This document shows, piece by piece, positions 17,801-24,442 of a stretch of DNA of 64,000 bases. Below the pieces are notes generated by a model, which had not been told where the DNA came from, made no database searches, and saw only the letters and a list, made by a program, of their open reading frames with translations. The translations under genes were made by a program, and so were the position numbers. The stretch lies in assembly GCA_050251615.1 (NCBI GenBank), contig JBFWMM010000007.1:1-64000 (forward strand), in the 5' to 3' direction. Position 1 is the stretch's first letter; each line of letters starts with the position of its first letter. This DNA comes from Sedimentisphaera sp050251615. Its GTDB lineage: Bacteria > Planctomycetota > Phycisphaerae > Sedimentisphaerales > Sedimentisphaeraceae.

Positions 17801-18009
17801 CCGTGCTTCCAATGGCGTTCAGTACGGGTGCGGGTGCGGGTGCCATGGTGGCCATTGGTACGGTGGTGTTGGGAGGCATGTTTACCGGTACGATTCTGGT
17901 AGCTCTGTTTGCCCCGCTGTTTTATGTGATGATTGAGGAAACTTTCGGCAAACGCAGGAAAAAGGTAACTGTAGAATATGTTAATGATAATCCACCAGAG
18001 GTTCAATGA
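14833..18009 (+). CDS. RND multidrug efflux pump (AcrB/MexB-type HAE1)
   Basis: This is a full-length, 1058-residue inner-membrane proton-driven transporter. It opens MLSKFFLDRPVFAWVIAIFFMLLGALAIYNLPIAQYP, the HAE1 N-terminus and first helix. Further landmarks are YPGASAETVENSVTQIIEQ, the TM4 motif GLLVDDTIVVVENVERLM with the paired Asp residues of the proton relay, GYLPDEDQG at the start of the second half, and NTLGLTTKNAILIVQFAKE in TM10 with its conserved Lys. ATG 14833 has GGAG upstream and gives the canonical N-terminus. The gene looks more G+C-rich than tetR, suggesting mixed ancestry within the island. Substrates cannot be told. Confidence 0.96.
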   Translation: MLSKFFLDRPVFAWVIAIFFMLLGALAIYNLPIAQYPPIAPPSIAIDSFYPGASAETVENSVTQIIEQKMTGFDDLLYLYGTSDAAGASRLELMFKPGTDPDMAWSKVQNKLQLAMASLPEVVQRSGIKVSKSTRNYLLIVGLVSEDGSMDGDDLRDYAQSSLEKVLSRVPGVGEVENFGSQYAMRIWLNPDKLTNYHLTVEDVIMGLRAYNVEVSAGQFGGLPAVKGQRLNASIIVQNLLKTPEEFAAIPLRTNPDGSVVRISDIGRTELGTEFYDIDARYNGNPSAGMAIRQAPGANALDTANAIKSKLKEMSRYFPPGMKVVYPYDTTPFVKVAIGEAVKSLLQAIVLVFLVMWLFMGNIRATLIPTIAVPVVLLGTCAALGAFGYSINMLTMFSMVIAIGLLVDDTIVVVENVERLMSEEGLSPKEATAKSMEQVTSALIGFLLVLTALFAPMAFFSGSTGIIYRQFSVTIVSAMVLSVTVALILTPVLCANILKPVAKGHEAAEGAIRLLRPFFLWFDHGFNWFRDRFVALVGYGLARKLRFVAVYILIVGGLLWIFKGMPSGYLPDEDQGILLSQIIMPAGATLEQTQEVADTCRRYFLEQEKDAVESCMTVAGMSLSGRGQNNGVIFAKLKDWKQRNRPDLRVKAIADRAMAEFSNIRGATVFAFSLPAVIELGNAAGFDFQLVDRGGIGHASLTQARNQLLSMAAQDKRLTKVRPNGMEDVPEYRIDVDWEKAGALGVPITSIHNTISAAFGGAYVNDFIQAGRIKRVYAQADAPYRMLPKDLEKLYVRNTAGKMVPFSSFASGHWTSGSPKLERFNGFPSMNIWGEPTPGRSSGEAMGAMEEITSKLPKGTGYDWTGLSYQEQQSSSQKGLLYTFSILIMFLFLAALYGKWDIPISVLLILPLGVIGGFIASAMRGLSNDVYFQIGMMNTLGLTTKNAILIVQFAKEGVEEEGLGSIAAALRAVKLRLRPILMTSLTTGIAVLPMAFSTGAGAGAMVAIGTVVLGGMFTGTILVALFAPLFYVMIEETFGKRRKKVTVEYVNDNPPEVQ

Positions 18010-18010
18010 T

Positions 18011-19453
18011 ATGAGTAAACAATTGTTATTTTTACTGGTTGGAATAAGCCTCTTTTTGGCTGGTTGCTCCATGGCGCCGAAATACACAAGGTCCCAAGCA
18101 CCAGTCCCAACTGACTGGCCGGAAGGTTCGGCATACCAGAACAGCAATTCTCCGCAGGATACCCCAACCGCTACGGATCTCAGGTGGCAAGAATTTTTCA
18201 CCGACAAAAAGCTTCAACAGATTATCGACACGGCTCTGAATAACAACCGAGATTTGCGGCTTGCTACGTTGAACGTTGAAAAAGCAAGAGCTCTCTATGG
18301 TGTTCAACGGGCAGAGTTATTCCCAGCGGTCAATGCAACGGGAGCCAAAAGCAGGCAACGCAGTTCCACAGATCTTACATCTCCAGGACTATCAAGAACA
18401 ACCGAACAATTTAATGTAGATCTTGGAATAACTTCGTGGGAAATTGACTTTTTTGGCCGCATCCGCAGTTTGGAAGAACAGGCGCTACAGGAGTACCTGG
18501 CCACGGAGCAGGCCCGTTGCAGCGCACAGATCATACTGGTATCCGAGGTTGCCAGAGTGTATCTGACACTTGCTGCAGATCGTGGGAACCTCAACTTGGC
18601 CCAATCCACCCTCAAGACGCAGCAAGGTGTCTATGATTTAATCAAGCAACAATACGAAACAGGCATTGCTACCGAATTAGATCTGAGCCGGGTGCAAACT
18701 CAGGTCGATACTGCCCGTGGAGACATTGCACGCTATACGCAACTGGTGGCGCAGGGCCAAAACGCATTGAACCTTTTGGCTGGTTCTGTTGTGTCGGAAG
18801 AACTCTTGCCTCCTGATTTATCAAGCGCTAGTCCGCCTATGGATATTTCCCCCGGCCTACCTTCTGAAATACTCCTTCGGCGACCGGACATTATGGCAGC
18901 CGAAAATCAGCTAAAAGGGGCTTATGCCTATATCGGTGCGGCTCGAGCGGCTTTCTTTCCTCGCATTTCACTGACCACTGCGGTAGGAACAGCGAGCGAT
19001 GAACTGAGCGGTTTATTCGGTTCCGGCAATGGCACCTGGAGCTTTGCACCGCAGGTTGCTATACCGATTTTTGACGCCCGCACCTGGGCTGAATACAGGG
19101 TCAGTAAGTCGATTCAGAAAATCGCGTTGACACAGTATGAAAAGGCTATCCAGACGGCATTCAGGGAAGTAGCCGATACCCTTGCCGTACGCGGCACAGT
19201 AGATCAACAGGTAGCGGCGCAACAGTCTATAGTAAATTCCACACAGAAAATCTATAGCCTCTCAAATAAACGCTATACAAATGGGATTGACAGCTACCTG
19301 AGCGTCCTTGATGCTCAGCGTTCGCTTTATGGTGCACAACAGGGGCTTATTTCCCTGCAATTAGCCAAACTCGCCAACGAGGTGAGGCTTTATGCGGTGT
19401 TGGGCGGCGGCGGGGAATATTTGGATGCACCCGAAACTTCTGTGAAGAAATAG
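18011..19453 (+). CDS. NodT-family outer-membrane efflux lipoprotein
   Basis: This TolC-like outer-membrane factor of 480 residues completes the tripartite pump. Its lipoprotein signal is LLFLLVGISLFLAGC, followed by SMAPKYTRSQAPVPTDW as in OprM/NodT proteins. The two OEP repeats contain DLRLATLNVEKARALYGVQRAELFPAVNATG with LGITSWEIDFFGRIRSLEEQAL, and later LPSEILLRRPDIMAAENQLKGAYAYIGAARAAFFP. ATG 18011 begins one base after the pump stop codon and gives the correct signal peptide; the open frame extends slightly further upstream inside the pump gene. It is the last intact gene of the island. Confidence 0.93.
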   Translation: MSKQLLFLLVGISLFLAGCSMAPKYTRSQAPVPTDWPEGSAYQNSNSPQDTPTATDLRWQEFFTDKKLQQIIDTALNNNRDLRLATLNVEKARALYGVQRAELFPAVNATGAKSRQRSSTDLTSPGLSRTTEQFNVDLGITSWEIDFFGRIRSLEEQALQEYLATEQARCSAQIILVSEVARVYLTLAADRGNLNLAQSTLKTQQGVYDLIKQQYETGIATELDLSRVQTQVDTARGDIARYTQLVAQGQNALNLLAGSVVSEELLPPDLSSASPPMDISPGLPSEILLRRPDIMAAENQLKGAYAYIGAARAAFFPRISLTTAVGTASDELSGLFGSGNGTWSFAPQVAIPIFDARTWAEYRVSKSIQKIALTQYEKAIQTAFREVADTLAVRGTVDQQVAAQQSIVNSTQKIYSLSNKRYTNGIDSYLSVLDAQRSLYGAQQGLISLQLAKLANEVRLYAVLGGGGEYLDAPETSVKK

Positions 19454-19479
19454 CTGATTGAAGGACAGGGAGTACAACC

Positions 19480-19666
19480 ATCTTAGAGAATAAGGAACAT
19501 ACTGAAGGGGTCAAGGCACTACTGGGTGATCCCAAAAAAGCTATCATCAAACTTTCTATACCAATGGTCGCGGCTTATGTCAGCCCAGACAATATATAAC
19601 CTTACGGACGCAATATGGGTCTCAGGTAAAGGTCTGGAGGCTCTATCTGCAGTGGGGTTTATTTTC
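19480..19666 (+). pseudogene. truncated, frameshifted MATE efflux gene
   Basis: Two frames reconstruct the N-terminus of a MATE-family multidrug exporter: ALLGDPKKAIIKLSIPMVAA in the first frame (stop TAA 19597-19599), then MSAQTIYNLTDAIWVSGKGLEALSAVGFIFG in the +1 frame from 19577. One extra base around 19575-19577 causes the shift. The coding sequence then runs straight into the insertion-sequence terminus at 19667, so the remaining roughly 400 residues are gone. It followed the RND operon by about 25 bases and was probably the fifth gene of an efflux cassette. Confidence 0.75.
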
Positions 19667-19692
19667 GGTTGTGTAAAATGTTTTCTGTAAAT
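19667..19692 (+). mobile_element. solitary IS256-type terminus at the right edge of the efflux island
   Basis: These 26 bases are identical and in the same orientation to 12426-12451. The upstream side is the interrupted MATE gene; the downstream side is host-like sequence leading to the GH53 gene. No transposase follows, so only the end survived, through deletion or recombination. Confidence 0.7.
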
Positions 19693-19725
19693 GAGTTTTA
19701 AACTGAAAGGCTCCGCGGGGCTACA

Positions 19726-21777
19726 TTATTGGTTTTGAACCGATACGCGTGCCGACGAAACCCCATCCGATGAGGCTGTATTCTTTATCAGACCTGCCTG
19801 ATTTTTTTCGCTGCATAACAAGCGCAATTTCTGTTTATTTGATGTAATTTTGTAAAAATCCGGGTAAATCGCCATGTTCTGATTTGTGTTGCCGGAAGCA
19901 TCGAAGAGGTTGCCCCAGCGGGGAGAAGTGGCTTCCCATATAAAGGTGCCAAGCCCGAGGCCGAAGGGAAGTTGATGGACTATCTCATTTACCTCTTTGC
20001 GTTTGTCCTGGTACTCAACCACAACGATTTTCTTTTTATAGCGCTCGGCGAGACTTGTGAGATTTTGTCTGAGATCATCAAGCGTGCCGTGCCACTGAGT
20101 ATAGTAAGACTGTCCGATGACGTCAAAATCAATGCCGTTTTCCATTATGGAATCATAGAACCATACGGAGTGCTTGTTGTCTCCGCCCTTTGCGATATGA
20201 ACCATAATCTCAATGGCGGGGTCAACATCTCGCACGGCCTTTCCTGCGCTGCGAAGAAGCGCGTAGAACGAATTGCCCTCCTCGCTCAGCTTTCCTGCCG
20301 GCCAGAGCATGCCGTTGTTGATTTCGTTGCCGATCTGAACCATATCGGGTGCTGCTTCCTCTGAGAGGAAGCGCTCCAGGGTTTCTTTCGTGTAGCTGTA
20401 AACCTTTTCCTCCAGTTGCTCTCTGCTCAGCTCTTTCCATGCCGAAGGAGTAAATTGCTTGCCCGGGTCGGCCCAGGTGTCGCTGTAATGGAAATCAAGG
20501 AGGAATTTTAACCCCGCCGCCTTCACTCGCTTTGCCATTGCGATGGTCTGCTCAAGGCCACAGTAGCCGTCTTTGGAGTATCCATTTTCAGCCTCCGGCT
20601 CGACAAAAAGCCTCAGCCTGATCCAGTTGAATTTATTGTCTTTCAGGATTTCAAGTACGTCTTTTTGAACGCCTTTATCTGAGAAAACCGTGCCTTGGTC
20701 TTCCTGCGAAGGCACCCAGGATATGTCCGCACCTATCGCAAACTCCTGCTCCGTTTTGGAGGAGAGAGTCGATAAAAACTGCGTCAACACTTCCACAGTG
20801 CTCTCAAGCTGGTCGTGGTGGAGGTTGTGCCCTGAATTATCAATATGCACGAGCTTTCCATTCTGTATCACCTCAGCGGCTTTCAGATTCGCCTCGCGTC
20901 CCTGTGGCGAGGTGTCGGCCTTCAACACAAGCGCAGGCACGGAGATTTTCGCCAGTGAATCGCCTACATTCATAGTGCCGCTCATTACCTGCCAGGCCTC
21001 ATTGCTGTATGCGCCGTGATACTGTTTCTTGGATAAAGCCCAGTACTGAACATCCACAATCCCCCATTTCGGGTTCTGGCGGCGCCCGAGCGCTATCAGA
21101 TCATCATAGCTGTAGTTGTTCTGCCGCACGAGGGTTTCAGGGTCGCCGAACATATTCACAGATATGCGATCGGAAGGTGCCGAACGGCGTGGGGCGGAGG
21201 TTGGCGCGGCGTTCTGCTTTTCTGGAGCTTTCTCTTCAGCCTGCCGGTTTTCAGGCGCTTCCTCTGCTTGTCTCGGGGCTCGAACTCTGCCGCCAAGCAG
21301 GGGTGGGTCCAGCATTACAATCGCTCCCGCCAGAGCGGGAAACTCTGCCCCTGCGCGCATGACGGTGGCCGCGCCCATGGAATGGCCCATCAAGATAGGC
21401 ATTTTAAAGCCCATAACCTGCACAAACGCCGCTAAATCCTTGACGAGCGTATCGCCGTCATCGGATTGCGTAAACGGGTCGGACAATCCGTGCCCGCGGG
21501 CATCGACCATATATATGTCATATGAATCCTGCAACTTCCATGTGAGGGTGGTCCAGCAAAGGCCGTTGTCGGTTATCCCGTGAGCCATTACAATCACGGG
21601 CTTGTCCGGTTGCGCAATTGCATGATAATAATGCAGACGGATTCCGTTTGCATAAACAAAGCCGTCCGACCAGCCATCGGGAATCTCAGGCGGAGTGGCA
21701 GCGAATACCGCAGCTTGAAGCAAAATCAACAGACTCAGCAATCCAGTGAACACAGAAGTAATTCTCGTTTGGCGCAT
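19726..21777 (-). CDS. secreted alpha/beta hydrolase - GH53 endo-galactanase fusion
   Basis: This 683-residue exported protein joins two enzymes. Residues 1-27 are a signal peptide. About 35-340 form an alpha/beta hydrolase with GHSMGA (nucleophile Ser 133), an Asp in VMLDPP or nearby, and SGHNLHHDQ (His 317 candidate); it is interrupted at about 165-205 by a Glu/Pro/Ala-rich insert. About 345-640 form a GH53 endo-beta-1,4-galactanase: FAIGADISWVPSQEDQG, NWIRLRLFVEP, LLDFHYSDTWADPGKQ, QIGNEINNGMLWP (acid/base Glu 485) and VVVEYQ (nucleophile Glu 588). GH53 cuts beta-1,4-galactan side chains of pectin, so the esterase half may remove acyl groups from the same substrate (inference). It follows another secreted esterase on the same strand. 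Confidence 0.85.
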   Translation of the reverse strand: MRQTRITSVFTGLLSLLILLQAAVFAATPPEIPDGWSDGFVYANGIRLHYYHAIAQPDKPVIVMAHGITDNGLCWTTLTWKLQDSYDIYMVDARGHGLSDPFTQSDDGDTLVKDLAAFVQVMGFKMPILMGHSMGAATVMRAGAEFPALAGAIVMLDPPLLGGRVRAPRQAEEAPENRQAEEKAPEKQNAAPTSAPRRSAPSDRISVNMFGDPETLVRQNNYSYDDLIALGRRQNPKWGIVDVQYWALSKKQYHGAYSNEAWQVMSGTMNVGDSLAKISVPALVLKADTSPQGREANLKAAEVIQNGKLVHIDNSGHNLHHDQLESTVEVLTQFLSTLSSKTEQEFAIGADISWVPSQEDQGTVFSDKGVQKDVLEILKDNKFNWIRLRLFVEPEAENGYSKDGYCGLEQTIAMAKRVKAAGLKFLLDFHYSDTWADPGKQFTPSAWKELSREQLEEKVYSYTKETLERFLSEEAAPDMVQIGNEINNGMLWPAGKLSEEGNSFYALLRSAGKAVRDVDPAIEIMVHIAKGGDNKHSVWFYDSIMENGIDFDVIGQSYYTQWHGTLDDLRQNLTSLAERYKKKIVVVEYQDKRKEVNEIVHQLPFGLGLGTFIWEATSPRWGNLFDASGNTNQNMAIYPDFYKITSNKQKLRLLCSEKNQAGLIKNTASSDGVSSARVSVQNQ

Positions 21778-21820
21778 ATTATTCTCTCTTGGTTATTAAA
21801 TTGTGTTTAATTTTCCGTGC

Positions 21821-21873
21821 AGTTGCCGAAGTAGCGTAATAATCATCATAATCATCACGCTACTTAAGCAACT
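21821..21873. repeat. 15-bp inverted repeat between the two esterase genes
   Basis: AGTTGC (21821-21826) and AAGTAGCGT (21829-21837) pair with ACGCTACTT (21857-21865) and GCAACT (21868-21873), leaving a 19-base A/T-rich loop (AATAATCATCATAATCATC). No T-run follows on either strand. It could be an mRNA processing or stability element between the genes rather than a terminator. Confidence 0.65.
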
Positions 21874-21892
21874 GCTACTTCATCAGCCTTGT

Positions 21893-23593
21893 TCAGGGGA
21901 TATTTTTCTTTTCAGCTTTCCAGTCGGGCATCTGTGCTACCCCGCATTCTTCGCCCGTGAACATTTTTGCCGCTTCGTTGTCTCCCTTCAGTTGCCACTG
22001 ATACCAGGCCGTAGCGACTTTCGCAAACTCTCCGCCATGCGGACGGGCGTAAGTACCGCCATGCCCGACGTTCAGGTTTGCCGCGAAGACAGGAACATGG
22101 TTGATGCGGCGGAAATCGTCCATGCCGTTGTTATAGGCTATGTCTGATTCACCGCCCAAAATGTATATTGTCGGCGAATGGAGCTTTTCAAGTTGATCTT
22201 TTGTCAGAGCGGGCATGCCCGGCATACCTGCTCCGAGGTCGGGCAGAATGCCGCTGTTGCAGATAACTACGGTTGTGACGCGCGGATCAGGGGCAACTTC
22301 CAGAGCCTGCAAACCGCCGCAGGACATTCCGCAGACCGCTATTTTTGTTACATCAATCTTATTGTAGTATTGGCTTGCTTTATTGTCGTTTTGCGCAATG
22401 GCCCAGTCAATCGCATCAATCAGCTGCCAAGATTCCGATTTGTCGCTACCCACATGGCCTTCCTGAGGCATTGGCCCGATTGCAACGACCAGAAAACCGT
22501 GCGAAGCCACTTCAGAAAGAAAGTTTACGTGTTCCCACGGCGAATTTGCGCAGGCGCCGTTGCCCCATGCGATAATAGGCATGGGGTTCTGCCTGTCGAA
22601 AGCGTTCAGGTTTTTCGGCCTGAATATGGTATGCGTGCTCAGGCTACTGTCGGACACCATCACGGCAGGCCATGGGCCTGTGCCGCCGTCTTCCACCGTC
22701 TTGCGGGCTGTTTCGCCCTGATTCGTTTTCAAGTGCTTTGCGAAGAATTTCTCAATTGCAGGATCTGTTATTTCGAGTCGTTCGGCATAGGCAAGGCCAT
22801 GTCCTGCCCCGTCAACTTTCAGGTATTCTATATCCGCACCTGCGATACGCATCTTTTCCACAAAATAATCGGTCAGTACGGGGCGAACGATATTATCGCT
22901 GCCGCCCTGCACGAGGAACAGCGGGGGATGCTCTGCGGAGATATACCCGATCGGCCACCATTTCGGATCCGACATCGGCGTATTGCGGCCCAGCTCCGTG
23001 GGCGGCGAACCTGCCGCGGCCACATTAACCCTGCTTGAATACTCTTTCCAGCCGCCATCGCCTTCCAGACCGTCTTTCTTGGACGTCATTGCGAGCATAA
23101 GCGCAAGGTGTGCGCCGGCGGAATGGCCGTATGCGCCGATTCTGTCCGGGTCAACGCGGTACTCTTCAGCATGGGCGCGTAGCCAGCGGACGGCGCATTT
23201 GCAGTCTTCGATACAGGCGGGGAACGGCGCTTCGCCCGTCAGGCGGTATTCCACATTGATGGTTACATAGCCTTTGCGGGCATAGTCGGTCATCATTTTC
23301 TGATAAACATCAACGGTTTTTGACCCGCCTGCCCAGCCGCCGCCATGTACTATGACAAGCGCCGGACGCAGACCTTCGCCCGAATCAGCGGGAAGGGCCA
23401 TATCAAGCTTCCAAGCGTTGCTGTTGCCTTTGCGGTAGGAGATGTCTCTGGTTATTGTGATTTCTTTCGGCTCTGAATCGCCGGCATCAACTGTAACGGC
23501 AGGGGTTGCCCTCGCATTGCTTAGAGATGCAAGCAAAATCACCATCATTGCCAATACGGCCGGTAAGACTCGTTTTCGCTGGTATTTCTTCAT
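21893..23593 (-). CDS. secreted protein with two alpha/beta hydrolase (esterase) domains
   Basis: The 566-residue exported protein has a signal peptide (about 1-29). Domain 1 (about 45-290) is a BD-FAE/carboxylesterase-type hydrolase with oxyanion HGGGWAGG (83-90), nucleophile GHSAG (Ser 158), and QGGSDNIV (Asp 233) and DGAGHG (His 265) completing the triad. Domain 2 (about 300-540) is a second hydrolase with WGNGACANSP and nucleophile motif CGMSCGG (Ser 424), ILGGESDIAYNNGMDD and GHGGTYARPHGGEF. Both look active. Such tandem esterases usually deacylate plant or algal polysaccharides; the downstream esterase-GH53 gene and upstream MarR suggest one polysaccharide-utilisation unit. Confidence 0.82.
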   Translation of the reverse strand: MKKYQRKRVLPAVLAMMVILLASLSNARATPAVTVDAGDSEPKEITITRDISYRKGNSNAWKLDMALPADSGEGLRPALVIVHGGGWAGGSKTVDVYQKMMTDYARKGYVTINVEYRLTGEAPFPACIEDCKCAVRWLRAHAEEYRVDPDRIGAYGHSAGAHLALMLAMTSKKDGLEGDGGWKEYSSRVNVAAAGSPPTELGRNTPMSDPKWWPIGYISAEHPPLFLVQGGSDNIVRPVLTDYFVEKMRIAGADIEYLKVDGAGHGLAYAERLEITDPAIEKFFAKHLKTNQGETARKTVEDGGTGPWPAVMVSDSSLSTHTIFRPKNLNAFDRQNPMPIIAWGNGACANSPWEHVNFLSEVASHGFLVVAIGPMPQEGHVGSDKSESWQLIDAIDWAIAQNDNKASQYYNKIDVTKIAVCGMSCGGLQALEVAPDPRVTTVVICNSGILPDLGAGMPGMPALTKDQLEKLHSPTIYILGGESDIAYNNGMDDFRRINHVPVFAANLNVGHGGTYARPHGGEFAKVATAWYQWQLKGDNEAAKMFTGEECGVAQMPDWKAEKKNIP

Positions 23594-23752
23594 GTTACAT
23601 AACTCCCTTAATAAAGTAACCAGTGATTATGGAAATGCAATTGTCGCAGTACTGTCGTACTCAAGTTGCACATATACGAGAGCAGTCAGCAACTGTCAAA
23701 AAACGCATATCTCATATTCTTTCCCATTTTCCACTTTATTTATCAGCAAGCC

Positions 23753-24208
23753 TCAGCTCACAACGACCGCTGAAGTGTTCTCGGCCGGGCTTGACATGAT
23801 TTGAGCAAGGCGGGCGAGAAGGCTTGTAAGAGCATCCATTTCATCGGGGCAAAATGATTCCCGCATAATCAGATGCAGAGGCTTGAGCCGATCTAATATG
23901 TCAATATAGATTCTGCGGCCTTTGTCTGTGAGTAGAACTTCCAGCGCGCGGCGGTCGGTCTTGTGCGGCCTGCGCTCAACGAGTCCGTTCTTCTCCATCA
24001 GTAGAAGCATCGCACGAACCGTGTTGGGGTCGGAGGTAGCTCTTGTTGAAATTTCCTGCTGGGTTATGCCGTCTTGACGGAACAATACTCCCAGAAGTAC
24101 AAACTGTTCCGCAGTAACACTGAATGAAGCGAGAAGAGCATTTGTCCGGCGGTGCATCGACAAATACGCCGTTCGCAGAGAATAAGCCAATTCGTGAGCC
24201 GATGTCAA
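23753..24208 (-). CDS. MarR-family transcriptional regulator
   Basis: The 151-residue winged-helix regulator contains LASFSVTAEQFVLLGVLFRQDGITQQEISTRATSDPNTVRAMLLLMEKNGLVERRPHKTDRRALEVLLTDKG (about 27-98), the MarR DNA-binding core with the typical RRPHKTDRRALEV wing. Translation probably starts at TTG 24208, which has AAAGG about 8 bases upstream; an internal ATG 17 codons later would cut the first helix. It precedes the double esterase by 159 bases on the same strand and may control the esterase/GH53 genes. Confidence 0.85.
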   Translation of the reverse strand: MTSAHELAYSLRTAYLSMHRRTNALLASFSVTAEQFVLLGVLFRQDGITQQEISTRATSDPNTVRAMLLLMEKNGLVERRPHKTDRRALEVLLTDKGRRIYIDILDRLKPLHLIMRESFCPDEMDALTSLLARLAQIMSSPAENTSAVVVS

Positions 24209-24442
24209 AAACGCTGCCTTTCAATTTAATACGTGTAAGTAGTAAATGTATCAGTAATTTTTTTCGCGTCAAGAAAAAAATACTTGTGCAAGCGGCGTGC
24301 CAAAAAATGCCCGCGCAGGGTGATATACCAATTCGTAATGAGCAATGTCCGCGCCCTTGACTTTCTCAACTATTCGCGATAATGAACCGATATAGATAAA
24401 GTGTAGCGCCTTGCAAAAGCCGCAATAGAAGGGAACCCCGGA

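Noticed and set aside
12426..19692. Functional composite transposon
   Set aside because: Both bounding elements are remnants without a complete transposase, and target-site duplications are not visible, so present-day mobility is not supported.
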